This document shows positions 1-7,503 of a stretch of 8,120 nucleotides of DNA, piece by piece. Source of the DNA: Chitinivibrionales bacterium (GTDB taxonomy: Bacteria > Fibrobacterota > Chitinivibrionia > Chitinivibrionales > WJKA01). The stretch spans positions 1-8,120 of the forward strand of contig WJKA01000332.1 of assembly GCA_014729375.1 (NCBI GenBank), written 5' to 3'. The notes under the pieces are model-generated. The model did no database searches and was not told the DNA's origin. It saw nothing but the letters and a program-made list of their open reading frames with translations. A program made the translations under genes and the position numbers. Within the stretch, counting starts at the first letter, position 1. Every line of letters begins with the position of its first letter.

Positions 1-2102
1 GGCTTACTGTTTGTACATATGACAACGCGGAGGGGTACGGCAAAATTTCCGCTATGATTCACCAGGGCGGCTTGCAGGATGTTGTTACTATTTCTCATCA
101 GCCATTGACAAGGAAAAACGGTCTTGAGTGCGATATTGCTGTTGCTGTTTTTGATGTCAATGATGACATCCAGAAATATGTCGAGGATGTTACGTTCCTG
201 AAAATTGTAAGAAAAATTCCTGCGGTATTCGCAGTCCTTTCGGAGGGGGTCCGTGCCGAGGTCAAAGAGCGGATTCAGGATATTGCGACTGACGATATTG
301 TACTGCTCCCCATATCTCCCCAGGAATTCGGCGGCAAAATCATGACGCATGTTGTTTCCATGAAAATTGAAAATGAAAAGCGGCGGCAGGGGGATTTCAG
401 CAAGTCGCAGCAGTTGCTCGGTGAACTTCTCGTCGAAAATTCAATTATTTCTCCGTTACAGCTTCGGAAAGCACTTGAGTATCAGAAAGGCTCGGACAGT
501 CGTCTTGGTGACGTGCTTGTTATGCTCGGGTATATCAGCGAGGAACAGAAACTGCACTTTCTCTCAAGCCAGCTTGGCATGCCGCTCGCCACGCCCAGGC
601 AGTATGCCTCCGCCGACCTCAATGTCGTGGCGCTGGTCCCCGAATCATTGGCAAAACGGTTTACCTGCATTGCGCTTGAACGTGATGATACCCGTTTGAC
701 TGTTGCAATGGCCGATGTGTTGAATTTGCGGCAGCTCGACACATTGAGAGATATAACCGATATGACCATTGTTCCTGCGCTGGGCACGGTTGATGATATC
801 AATACGAGTATTGAGCGTTATTATACCGATATTTCTTCCCAGAAAGACGCGTCGGACCTGATGGCCGATCTGGGTGATGATGTCGAGTATCTTCAGCAGG
901 AGGCCGACGACCTCAGTGTGGAAGAGGCTGCTGCGGCCGGCGCCGAGCTGGGGATTATCAAGCTGGTAAATATGCTGATTGCCAACGCGGTGCGCGACCG
1001 GGCGAGCGATATTCATATCGAGCCGATGGAAAAGGAATTGACTGTCCGGTATCGGATCGACGGTGAATTGCGAAAAGTGATTTCTCCGCCCAAACGCTCG
1101 CATCAGGCAATAATTACGCGTATAAAAATCCTCTCCGATCTCGATATCGCCGAACGGCGGCTTCCGCAGGACGGGCGGATGGTTGTCAAAATCGGGCGGA
1201 AGGAGATCGATATCCGCGTGTCAATACTGCCGTCGGTATGGGGAGAAAAAGCCGTGCTTCGAATACTCGATAAAGAAGCGTTTGAGCGAAGCACGTCAAA
1301 TCTCGGATTCACGCCCCATGATCTTTCCGTATTCAAACAGAATATCACCAAACCCTACGGCATGATAGTCGTTACCGGTCCGACAGGAAGCGGAAAGTCG
1401 ACCACGCTTTATTCTGCAATCCAGACAATCAAATCGGTGGCCAGGAATATCGTTACCGTGGAAGATCCGGTGGAGTTTCATATGGAGGGAATTACGCAGG
1501 TCCAGGTCAACAATAAGATCGGGCTGAATTTTTCAAATGCACTCCGCTCGATTCTTCGACAGGACCCCGATGTGGTACTGATCGGCGAAATCCGCGATGC
1601 CGAGACCGCCGATATTGCCATCAAAATGTCACTCACCGGTCACCTTGTACTCTCGACACTTCATACCAACGATGCGGCCGGGGCCATTGCCCGGTTTACT
1701 GATATCGGTGTACCGCCGCTGCTTATCGGGTCCGCGCTCAGCCTGATTATCGCCCAGCGGCTTGTCAGGAGGATCTGTCCCAAATGCCGCGCAAATGTCA
1801 ATCCGCCGCCGGAAATGCTTGAACAGTTGAAGCTCGATACCGGCAGTGATTTGAAGTTTTACAGTGGTGAAGGGTGTGTCAATTGCAACGGTACGGGATA
1901 TATGGGCAGAACCGGCATTTTTGAAATGATTGACGTATCAAAAGGAATCCGGACACTTATCCTGCGCAATGCGCCGACACTGGAAATTCAACGCCGGGCC
2001 GAGCAGGAAGGCATGAAAACGCTCCGTCAGGCAGGAATAGAGCTTGCCCTCAAAGGGGAAACGACTATCGAGCAGGTCATTGCGGCCACAACTGAGATAT
2101 GA
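1..2102 (+). CDS. GspE/PilB-family assembly ATPase with receiver-like and MshEN N-terminal domains (5' partial)
   Basis: Cytoplasmic hexameric ATPase that drives assembly of a type IV pilus or type II secretion pseudopilus. Residues are numbered from the ATG at 54. The Walker A motif is GPTGSGKS (442-449, Lys448). Walker B is DVVLIGE (506-512, Glu512), preceded by the Asp-box EDPVE and followed by the His-box TGHLVLSTLHTND. A zinc tetracysteine is formed by CPKC (575-578) and CVNC (608-611), as in PilB/GspE. Residues 121-173 hold two MshEN motifs; about 30-115 resemble a degenerate receiver. The ATG at 54 is probably not the start. The frame (first full codon at 3) is open to the left edge, the translation upstream of 54 reads like the first strand and helix of a receiver fold, and the only purine-rich SD-like run (GGAGGGG, 29-35) is 18 bases away. 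Family membership is certain. PilB versus GspE cannot be decided without the neighbouring pilus or secretion genes. Confidence 0.95.
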   Translation, partial: LTVCTYDNAEGYGKISAMIHQGGLQDVVTISHQPLTRKNGLECDIAVAVFDVNDDIQKYVEDVTFLKIVRKIPAVFAVLSEGVRAEVKERIQDIATDDIVLLPISPQEFGGKIMTHVVSMKIENEKRRQGDFSKSQQLLGELLVENSIISPLQLRKALEYQKGSDSRLGDVLVMLGYISEEQKLHFLSSQLGMPLATPRQYASADLNVVALVPESLAKRFTCIALERDDTRLTVAMADVLNLRQLDTLRDITDMTIVPALGTVDDINTSIERYYTDISSQKDASDLMADLGDDVEYLQQEADDLSVEEAAAAGAELGIIKLVNMLIANAVRDRASDIHIEPMEKELTVRYRIDGELRKVISPPKRSHQAIITRIKILSDLDIAERRLPQDGRMVVKIGRKEIDIRVSILPSVWGEKAVLRILDKEAFERSTSNLGFTPHDLSVFKQNITKPYGMIVVTGPTGSGKSTTLYSAIQTIKSVARNIVTVEDPVEFHMEGITQVQVNNKIGLNFSNALRSILRQDPDVVLIGEIRDAETADIAIKMSLTGHLVLSTLHTNDAAGAIARFTDIGVPPLLIGSALSLIIAQRLVRRICPKCRANVNPPPEMLEQLKLDTGSDLKFYSGEGCVNCNGTGYMGRTGIFEMIDVSKGIRTLILRNAPTLEIQRRAEQEGMKTLRQAGIELALKGETTIEQVIAATTEI
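3..395 (+). other. Degenerate receiver-like (pseudo-REC) domain at the N-terminus of the ATPase
   Basis: The translation shows alternating strand and helix segments in receiver order: LTVCTYD (strand 1), an amphipathic helix, DVVTIS (strand 2), DIAVAVFDV (strand 3, Asp34 numbered from the ATG at 54), IPAVFAVLSEG (strand 4), and DDIVLLPISPQEF, which matches the usual region around the conserved Lys-Pro. Key catalytic positions are lost: the strand 1 acidic pair is Thr-Tyr, and the Lys of Lys-Pro is Leu. Asp34 could sit at the phospho-acceptor position. If the fold is right, this is likely a protein-interaction or non-phosphorylated regulatory domain. The assignment rests on pattern only. Confidence 0.5.
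414..572 (+). other. Tandem MshEN cyclic di-GMP-binding motifs within the ATPase
   Basis: Two 24-residue units, residues 121-144 and 150-173, are separated by exactly five residues (KGSDS). The second begins RLGDVLVMLGYIS and ends in Gln, fitting the published MshEN pattern (RLG..., Gly at position 10, hydrophobic pair, Leu...Leu..Gln). The first begins LLGELLVEN and also ends LxxQ, but has Leu in place of the leading Arg and Ser in place of Gly10. In MshE-type ATPases each unit binds half of one cyclic di-GMP molecule. The spacing and overall pattern are seen directly. Binding is inferred and may be weakened by the changes in the first unit. Confidence 0.75.
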
Positions 2103-2119
2103 CTACCGGAAAAAATGCT

Positions 2120-2131
2120 GTATCCGGATAC
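2120..2131. promoter_or_regulatory. 12-bp perfect palindrome upstream of the kinase promoter
   Basis: GTATCCGGATAC is a perfect inverted repeat in the gap between the ATPase and the kinase, eight bases upstream of the candidate -35 box. The position suits an activator or repressor site. A palindrome of this size can occur by chance about twice in a window of this length, so only its placement makes it notable. Confidence 0.25.
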
Positions 2132-2139
2132 CGGTTTCC

Positions 2140-2168
2140 TTGACTGGGGCCCTGGTTTGAAGTAATAT
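2140..2168 (+). promoter_or_regulatory. Candidate sigma70-type promoter for the hybrid kinase
   Basis: The -35 box is TTGACT (2140-2145), five of six to consensus. After a 17-bp spacer the -10 box is TAATAT (2163-2168), four of six. Transcription would start near 2175, practically on the ATG at 2176. That implies either a leaderless transcript or translation from the internal ATG at 2239. The promoter suggests the kinase can be expressed independently of the ATPase upstream. Confidence 0.45.
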
Positions 2169-2175
2169 TTAAACG

Positions 2176-4497
2176 ATGCCGAACAATACCTCAGTCCATC
2201 GCGCTGTTGAACCGCTTAACAGCGAGCGGAGCCGGGCCATGCTTCGACCGGTAGTCTGGCTCCTTGCCGGGCCGGGATTTGTATATGGCCTGGTAATAAT
2301 GATTTTCTGGTTCAGCGGCAGGATCCCCGCAATCGGCGGAATTATCGGTATCGCCATCCAGGTGCTGTGCATCGCATCATTCTGGTTTTCCCGCAGCAAA
2401 AACAGCAGAATAGCTTCGTATCTTATTGTCCTTGCGCTGTACCTTGTCATGTATGGCGGCAATTGCTACCTGGGTGTGAGTCATTCGATGCTTGTCGGGT
2501 ACGCGATGGTGGCGATTCTTGCGGGAATACTTATCGACATGCTTGCGGCGCTGTTTTTTACGCTTGTCAGTATCGGCACCTATCTGCTGATCATCACCGC
2601 CCGGAATGCTGGAGTATTGCCGGCGGCTTCTTCACCGGGATCCTCGATAATTGCCGAACCCCTGGCGATTTCCCTGGGCCTTATTATACTCGGCGCTGTG
2701 CTCCTTCTTTACAACAGACAGATGGCCCGGATGGCTGCTCGCGATAAAAAAATGAGCCGGGAACTCGAACAGGCCAATGTCCTGCTCAAACGGGAGCTGG
2801 CCGAAAAGCAGAAAGCTGAGCAGACGGTTACGTCGTGGCTGGAGATGGAAAAGGCAGTATCCGCAATTTCCGCGCGCTTTGTGGGGGCTTTGGCGGATAT
2901 CGAAAACACGTTTACGGTCACATTGAAAGATATTGCCAGCCTCAGCAAAGCCCGGCGAGTATACCTGGTGCTTCTCGGCCATAACGCAGTAATTGAGAAA
3001 TTGTATGAATATCAACCTGAGAATCCGCCTGATCAGGATACTGTTTCTTTTTATCCGGTAACCAATATCATTTCTTTTGCAGCGAGGTGGCTTGACGACG
3101 GTACATGCCGCCACATTCCAGATATAGCGGCAATTCCCGGTTTATCTGAGGCAGAGAGAAATACACTACAGCAGTCTCATGTCGAATCGATTTTGTTCAT
3201 GCCGCTTTTTATTCAGCAGGAGCTGGCGGGTTTTATCGGCTGCGATAATCCCGGCTGCCGGGTGGAATGGGAAGAGGATGACATTGCCGTATTCAAAGTG
3301 ATTTCTGAAATAATCGGCAATGCGCTGTTACGGAAAAAACTTGAAGACCAGTTTTATCATTCGCAGAAAATGGAGGCTGTTGGAAGGCTTGCCGGAGGGA
3401 TGGCGCATGATTTTAACAATATCCTTACTGCCATAATGGGATATGCAGAATTGCTGTCAAGGAAAGTTGCTTCAGATACGGAATGTTCCGAGGATGTTGA
3501 AGAGATAAAAAAAGCGGGCAAACGTGCCGCTACACTTATTTTCCAGCTTATGGCGTTCAGCCGGAAACAGGTGGTCAATCCCCAGCAACTTGACCTTAAC
3601 GAATTGCTTGAATCAATGAAAAAGATGCTGTCGCGGCTGCTGAGCGAGGAAATCCGGATTGAAACGCAATTCGATCCCGATTTAAAACCGGTAAAAGCGG
3701 ACCCGGTACAGATAGAACAAATTGTCATGAATCTTGCGGTGAATGCCCGCGACGCGATGCCGCGGGGCGGCACATTGCATATTGCAACGAAAAATATCCG
3801 GATTACCACAAAACGGATCGGCAAGGCCGATGAAATTGCTCCCGGAGATTATGTACAGCTTACAATAGCCGACACGGGAGCGGGCATGAGCGACTATGTT
3901 GTCTCGCATTTGTTCGAGCCGTTCTTTACGACTAAGCAAACAGGCAAAGGGACCGGTCTCGGACTGGCAACGGTCTATGGTATTGTCAAGCAGCACGGCG
4001 GGCATATTCAGGTTACCAGCAGTCCCGGCAAAGGATCGATTTTCAGGATATATCTTCCGCAGTACATTCATGAAGAAAACGCCGGACGCTCAGATGCTTC
4101 GGCTGAGCAGAATTTTGACGGTAGCGAGGTGCTGCTTGTTGTTGAAGATAATGATCAGGTGAAAAACCTTATTTGCAGCAGCTTTGAGCAATACCATTAT
4201 ACGGTTATTTCAGCCTCAGATCCTGCCGAAGCCATTGAATTATGCGAACAGTTCAGCGGTACCATCGATTGTATAATCACCGATGTTGTCATGCCGGAGA
4301 TGAGCGGTCATGAACTCGCCCAGCTTCTTAAAAAGAAATATCCCCGCATGAAAATACTTTATATTTCAGGATATACCAGCTCGGATACGGTCGCAATACA
4401 ACGGGGAGTAATGAGCCCGGGAACGTATTTCCTTCAAAAGCCCTTTACCCCGGCAACTCTGGTAAAAAAAGTGCGGGAAATACTCGACAAACAGTGA
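2176..4497 (+). CDS. Membrane-bound hybrid histidine kinase (6 TM-GAF-HisKA-HATPase-REC)
   Basis: Inner-membrane sensor that autophosphorylates on His and passes phosphate to its own C-terminal receiver. Six hydrophobic segments lie at about residues 24-46, 52-73, 79-96, 103-120, 122-142 and 160-181, followed by a charged coiled coil (186-220). A GAF-like domain spans about 221-395. The HisKA core has MAHDFNNIL with His411. The ATPase domain shows the N box (NLAVNARDAM, 519-528), G1 (DTGAG, 566-570), F box (FEPFFTTK) and G2 (GKGTGLGLATV). The receiver has acidic residues Glu657/Asp658, phospho-acceptor Asp703 (ITDVVMPEMSG) and Lys755-Pro756, so it looks active. An in-frame TAA at 2170-2172 makes 2176 the earliest ATG. 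Met22 at 2239, just before the first membrane segment, has the better ribosome site. No separate response regulator or phosphotransfer protein is visible, so the output partner is unknown. The membrane domain is not one I can name. Confidence 0.95.
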   Translation: MPNNTSVHRAVEPLNSERSRAMLRPVVWLLAGPGFVYGLVIMIFWFSGRIPAIGGIIGIAIQVLCIASFWFSRSKNSRIASYLIVLALYLVMYGGNCYLGVSHSMLVGYAMVAILAGILIDMLAALFFTLVSIGTYLLIITARNAGVLPAASSPGSSIIAEPLAISLGLIILGAVLLLYNRQMARMAARDKKMSRELEQANVLLKRELAEKQKAEQTVTSWLEMEKAVSAISARFVGALADIENTFTVTLKDIASLSKARRVYLVLLGHNAVIEKLYEYQPENPPDQDTVSFYPVTNIISFAARWLDDGTCRHIPDIAAIPGLSEAERNTLQQSHVESILFMPLFIQQELAGFIGCDNPGCRVEWEEDDIAVFKVISEIIGNALLRKKLEDQFYHSQKMEAVGRLAGGMAHDFNNILTAIMGYAELLSRKVASDTECSEDVEEIKKAGKRAATLIFQLMAFSRKQVVNPQQLDLNELLESMKKMLSRLLSEEIRIETQFDPDLKPVKADPVQIEQIVMNLAVNARDAMPRGGTLHIATKNIRITTKRIGKADEIAPGDYVQLTIADTGAGMSDYVVSHLFEPFFTTKQTGKGTGLGLATVYGIVKQHGGHIQVTSSPGKGSIFRIYLPQYIHEENAGRSDASAEQNFDGSEVLLVVEDNDQVKNLICSSFEQYHYTVISASDPAEAIELCEQFSGTIDCIITDVVMPEMSGHELAQLLKKKYPRMKILYISGYTSSDTVAIQRGVMSPGTYFLQKPFTPATLVKKVREILDKQ
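2228..2231 (+). promoter_or_regulatory. Ribosome binding site favouring the alternative kinase start at 2239
   Basis: GGAG lies seven bases before the ATG at 2239 (Met22 of the long form). The first ATG at 2176 has only a weak AAGTAA about nine bases upstream. With the promoter ending at 2168, the shorter 752-residue form, starting just before the first membrane segment, is a serious alternative. Confidence 0.35.
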
Positions 4498-4534
4498 CTC
4501 TCAGACATTCCGGCTGGCATTGCCGCACGGGAAC

Positions 4535-4566
4535 TCCGGGTAAAGCAGAGTAGTTCAAAACCCGGA
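4535..4566. terminator. Weak inverted repeat between convergent genes, possible bidirectional terminator
   Basis: TCCGGGT (4535-4541) and ACCCGGA (4560-4566) form a perfect 7-bp stem with an 18-base loop. A second 8-bp pair, CATTCCGG (4506-4513) and CCGGAATG (4562-4569), competes for the same right arm with a 48-base loop. No T-run follows on either strand, so this is not a standard intrinsic terminator. Its place between the kinase stop and the transporter stop is the main support. Confidence 0.25.
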
Positions 4567-4588
4567 ATGGATCGGCCGGTAGTCGGGT

Positions 4589-5863
4589 TCAGGCGTTGTG
4601 TCGGGCGTTTCTGGAATCGACCCGCGGGTCTTTAAATGCGAATGCTGCAACAAGGGTGCCGGCCAGTGCAAGAATTCCAACGCAGGAGAAAAGCCAGGTG
4701 AAACCCATTGTGTCGGCAAGAAAGCCCGCGCCCAGCATGAGCAAAGCTGCAGGAGCGGAAAGCGCCTGGCTGAGTGCAATATATGTCGGTTGTTCCTGCG
4801 GCTTGCAGAACTCAACAACAATATTCATGGCGGATATAATCATGACACAATGTGTTATTGGGCGAAGCACAAAGACAGTATAATACAGGAAAAGCGGTGG
4901 TGGCCATATCGACAATGCGCAAGCTGCAACAATAGAGATGCATCCGATAACACAATTGATTTTATGGCCGAATCTGTCGCCGAGTAATCCCAGAAAATAG
5001 CTTGCCCCCATCGCGGTAACAACACCGATTGTCGTGAATACTCCTGCATAGGATTCATCAAGGTTATAGTGCTCCACGGCAAATACCGAGTAGAATCCGC
5101 CGATTGCAATTCCTATTGTCAAAAGCATCCTCACCACAATGAAATAGAGAAAATTGCCGTTTCCTTTTATAATTGACGGTAATGCGGAAAAATACTGTTT
5201 CAATGTTTTGTGTTCAGTGCGTTTGGGGTAGACTGGCTCTCTCAACAGGCCGATAAAAAGTACCGCAAGCATCATAAAGACAAAACCGAGGCCGAAAAGA
5301 ATGCTGTAGCTGTAGGGAAACGGGACGGATTTCAATATGTGTGTGACAGCAAGGCCGCCGAGTATTCCCATACCGAATCCACCGATTGTTCGCCCCGACG
5401 CCATTCTTCCCCGGACATTTACCGGGATCATTGTCAGGACCATATCCAGCCAGGGGGTGTAAACCAGTCCCGCGCCAATCGAAAAAAGAACGAAGCAAAC
5501 GACGGTCATGCCGATAAGAAGCGAGGGATATTGGCTGCCGAACAATGCGCAGAGTACGGCAAGAACCATCCATGGCGCGCGCATGAAAGTGCCGAGAGCA
5601 AGAACGAGCTTTTTTCTCCGTTCTATCCGCTCGGTATAATTGGCGATTGCCAGAGGAAGGATATTTGTGCTGAGGATAAAAATTGCCGGAAGCAGCCCCA
5701 CCAGAAAATTGCTTCCCCCCAGGCGTCGTATAAATACCGGGAGCACCGTGTCGAATGCAACCAGAACCATTCCCAGCAAAAAAGACGAGCCGTCAAGAAT
5801 ATTAAATGTCAGGTTCCATTTGAGATTTTTGCGGACAAAATCGTTGAATTCATCAAAAGACAT
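4589..5863 (-). CDS. Major facilitator superfamily (MFS) transporter
   Basis: Inner-membrane secondary transporter of 424 residues, the usual MFS length, with about 12 hydrophobic segments in two halves separated by a charged loop around RTEHKTLKQY. The loop after segment 8 carries a good MFS motif A, GLLGDRFGHK (292-301, Asp296, Arg297). The equivalent loop in the first half, NYTERIERRKK, is degenerate. A proline/tryptophan-rich stretch (VYTPWLDMVL) followed by RGRMASGRT recalls sugar-type MFS proteins found beside glycan-degradation genes. The start ATG is 15 bp downstream of the regulator stop, in the same frame, and has no Shine-Dalgarno (leader TATTTTATTTCAAAT), so it may depend on translational coupling. 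The substrate is unknown; a sugar or oligosaccharide is inferred from the LacI-type regulator in the same operon. Confidence 0.9.
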   Translation of the reverse strand: MSFDEFNDFVRKNLKWNLTFNILDGSSFLLGMVLVAFDTVLPVFIRRLGGSNFLVGLLPAIFILSTNILPLAIANYTERIERRKKLVLALGTFMRAPWMVLAVLCALFGSQYPSLLIGMTVVCFVLFSIGAGLVYTPWLDMVLTMIPVNVRGRMASGRTIGGFGMGILGGLAVTHILKSVPFPYSYSILFGLGFVFMMLAVLFIGLLREPVYPKRTEHKTLKQYFSALPSIIKGNGNFLYFIVVRMLLTIGIAIGGFYSVFAVEHYNLDESYAGVFTTIGVVTAMGASYFLGLLGDRFGHKINCVIGCISIVAACALSIWPPPLFLYYTVFVLRPITHCVMIISAMNIVVEFCKPQEQPTYIALSQALSAPAALLMLGAGFLADTMGFTWLFSCVGILALAGTLVAAFAFKDPRVDSRNARHNA

Positions 5864-5878
5864 ATTTGAAATAAAATA

Positions 5879-7471
5879 CTATCCGGCTTTTTCCGGTGAT
5901 ATGTCTGCTCTGGATTTTGCCCTTTTGGTCGTCCGTCTTTCGATAACTGTGCCATCAATTTCAACAATTTTTTTTCGATTGCCCGCCCATTGACGGCCCG
6001 GATGAATGATATTTGTGAATGCTGCATTAATGATTGCATCGACATTGAAATTATAGGTGGTAATATTATGGATAAAAGCCAGTTCATGGTCATCAAATCC
6101 GATAATCGAAAGATCGTCCGGAACAGTGATGCCTTTTTTGCCCAGATAATCGAGCGCAAGAAGCGCAAGCTGGTCGTTGGCGGTAATCCACGCTGTGGCG
6201 TTACATTGCATCGCCCGCTCGAAGAGGCCGATTGCGGTCTGGTACGATTCACGTTCAATCAAAAGTTCATCAATATTGCGTTCCACCATTTGCAAAGCTG
6301 ATTCGCGCGATGAGACCCTCAGAGACCCTCCAAGATTTTCAAGCGATTTAAGAAGCGTTTTCGCCCGCACATTTTTCTCTTTCTGCATCCGGGGAAGGTT
6401 TAATTCGTCTTCAACAGAATCCATGGTTATCGGATGCACCTCATATCCGGGATCCACGCTTTTGAATACTCTGGAAAGGACAGCATGCCTGATCCGGGAC
6501 CACCGGTAATTATGCTTATGCGAAATATAGACAACACGAGAATGACCAAGCCTGAGCAGGTATTGTGCCACCCGGAGGGGGGCCATGCTGTTCGAGCCGA
6601 GGGGGAACAGTTTGACAGGACCTTTGCCGCCGGCCGGTATCGCCTGTATCGCATCACCCATCTCGTCAAGCATGGAAACAGGCTTTCCCCGACGGGACAC
6701 ATATGCTGCAAGTTCGGGAAACGAGGGCATGCCCGACGCCCAGAGAAGATATCCCACAATTACCTTACCCCGTTCCAATGCGTCAAGATTGATCCTGTCC
6801 GGCGGCAGCGGGCGACGCTCCTGGTCAACACAGGGAATTGAAATAAAATCAAGATTCGACTGCGCACATCTTTTTTCGATAGTACGGAATATTTCCGGAA
6901 CACGCGGGGAAAGAAACAAGTGCGGCGGTTCTGCCGTTATATCCGGGACAAGAAGTGCAACTGTTGCCAGTTGCGGGTGACGGTGAACAGGGACCAGATA
7001 GGTCTTTTTGTATGGCGTCAGGTTTATCTCCATACTTAGGGTCTGAAGCGCCTTTTTGAGCGTCTTAAAACACACCCCGTACTGCTGCTGAAGCTGTTTG
7101 AATGAAGGAAGCACGTCACCCGGCGAATAAATCCCCCGTGAAATATCATCAAGAATCTGAACCTTGACCTTTTGCCATTTCTCAGCCGGTATCGATTTTG
7201 AATTATTTGCAAGCTCCCGGTGCACTGCTGCAAGCTGCTTTTTGTCGCCGGAATCATCGGTGATCAGAATCCCTTTCCCTCTGATTGCAATAATCCGGTC
7301 TTCATCCTGAAGAAAACGGATTGCTTTACACATGGTGGTTACGGATACCCCGGCCGACTTCGCCAGTTTGTTTACCGGCGGAAGGCGGTCGGTTTTCCGG
7401 CCCTTGAAATCGTCGATAAGGCGGTTACAAAAATCAATTGCGTTCTGTACAACTACTGTTTTGCCGGCCAT
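5879..7471 (-). CDS. Transcriptional regulator with two GntR-like winged helices and a LacI-type sugar-binding domain
   Basis: Predicted sugar-responsive DNA-binding regulator of 530 residues, far longer than normal LacI or GntR proteins (about 330-370 and 240). The first winged helix covers about residues 10-71 (LPPVNKLAKSAGVSVTTM, then a wing with RGKGILIT). The second covers about 100-160 and keeps the GntR signature (SRGIYSPGDVLPSFKQLQQ...YGV). Residues about 168-505 are a LacI/GalR-type periplasmic-binding-like domain, with RLGHSR around 309 and the hallmark TANDQLALLALDYL (430-443) followed by GITVPDDLSIIGFDD (447-461). A helical charged insertion lies at about 350-405. The start ATG has an AGG(A) ribosome site five bases upstream (7476-7480). 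It forms an operon with the transporter 15 bp downstream. The fold is clear; the ligand and the separate roles of the two winged helices are unknown. Confidence 0.9.
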   Translation of the reverse strand: MAGKTVVVQNAIDFCNRLIDDFKGRKTDRLPPVNKLAKSAGVSVTTMCKAIRFLQDEDRIIAIRGKGILITDDSGDKKQLAAVHRELANNSKSIPAEKWQKVKVQILDDISRGIYSPGDVLPSFKQLQQQYGVCFKTLKKALQTLSMEINLTPYKKTYLVPVHRHPQLATVALLVPDITAEPPHLFLSPRVPEIFRTIEKRCAQSNLDFISIPCVDQERRPLPPDRINLDALERGKVIVGYLLWASGMPSFPELAAYVSRRGKPVSMLDEMGDAIQAIPAGGKGPVKLFPLGSNSMAPLRVAQYLLRLGHSRVVYISHKHNYRWSRIRHAVLSRVFKSVDPGYEVHPITMDSVEDELNLPRMQKEKNVRAKTLLKSLENLGGSLRVSSRESALQMVERNIDELLIERESYQTAIGLFERAMQCNATAWITANDQLALLALDYLGKKGITVPDDLSIIGFDDHELAFIHNITTYNFNVDAIINAAFTNIIHPGRQWAGNRKKIVEIDGTVIERRTTKRAKSRADISPEKAG

Positions 7472-7503
7472 TTTTTCCTGAATCGGTTTAGAACAAATGG
7501 ATT

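Noticed and set aside
645..1103. Minus-strand open frame of 152 codons inside the ATPase
   Set aside because: It is antisense to well-conserved ATPase sequence and has no domain signature and no visible ribosome site.
2632..3114. Minus-strand open frame of 160 codons inside the kinase
   Set aside because: It lies opposite the coiled-coil and GAF region of a certain gene, and its translation has no pattern of a real protein.
5210..5869. Long plus-strand open frame of 219 codons opposite the transporter
   Set aside because: It lies wholly antisense to a clear MFS gene, its translation is rich in His, Lys, Gln and Cys with no recognisable domain, and it looks like a frame shadow of hydrophobic codons.
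6427..6841. Open frames on both strands within the regulator ligand-binding domain
   Set aside because: They overlap a continuous LacI-type coding sequence with conserved motifs on both sides and have no independent support.
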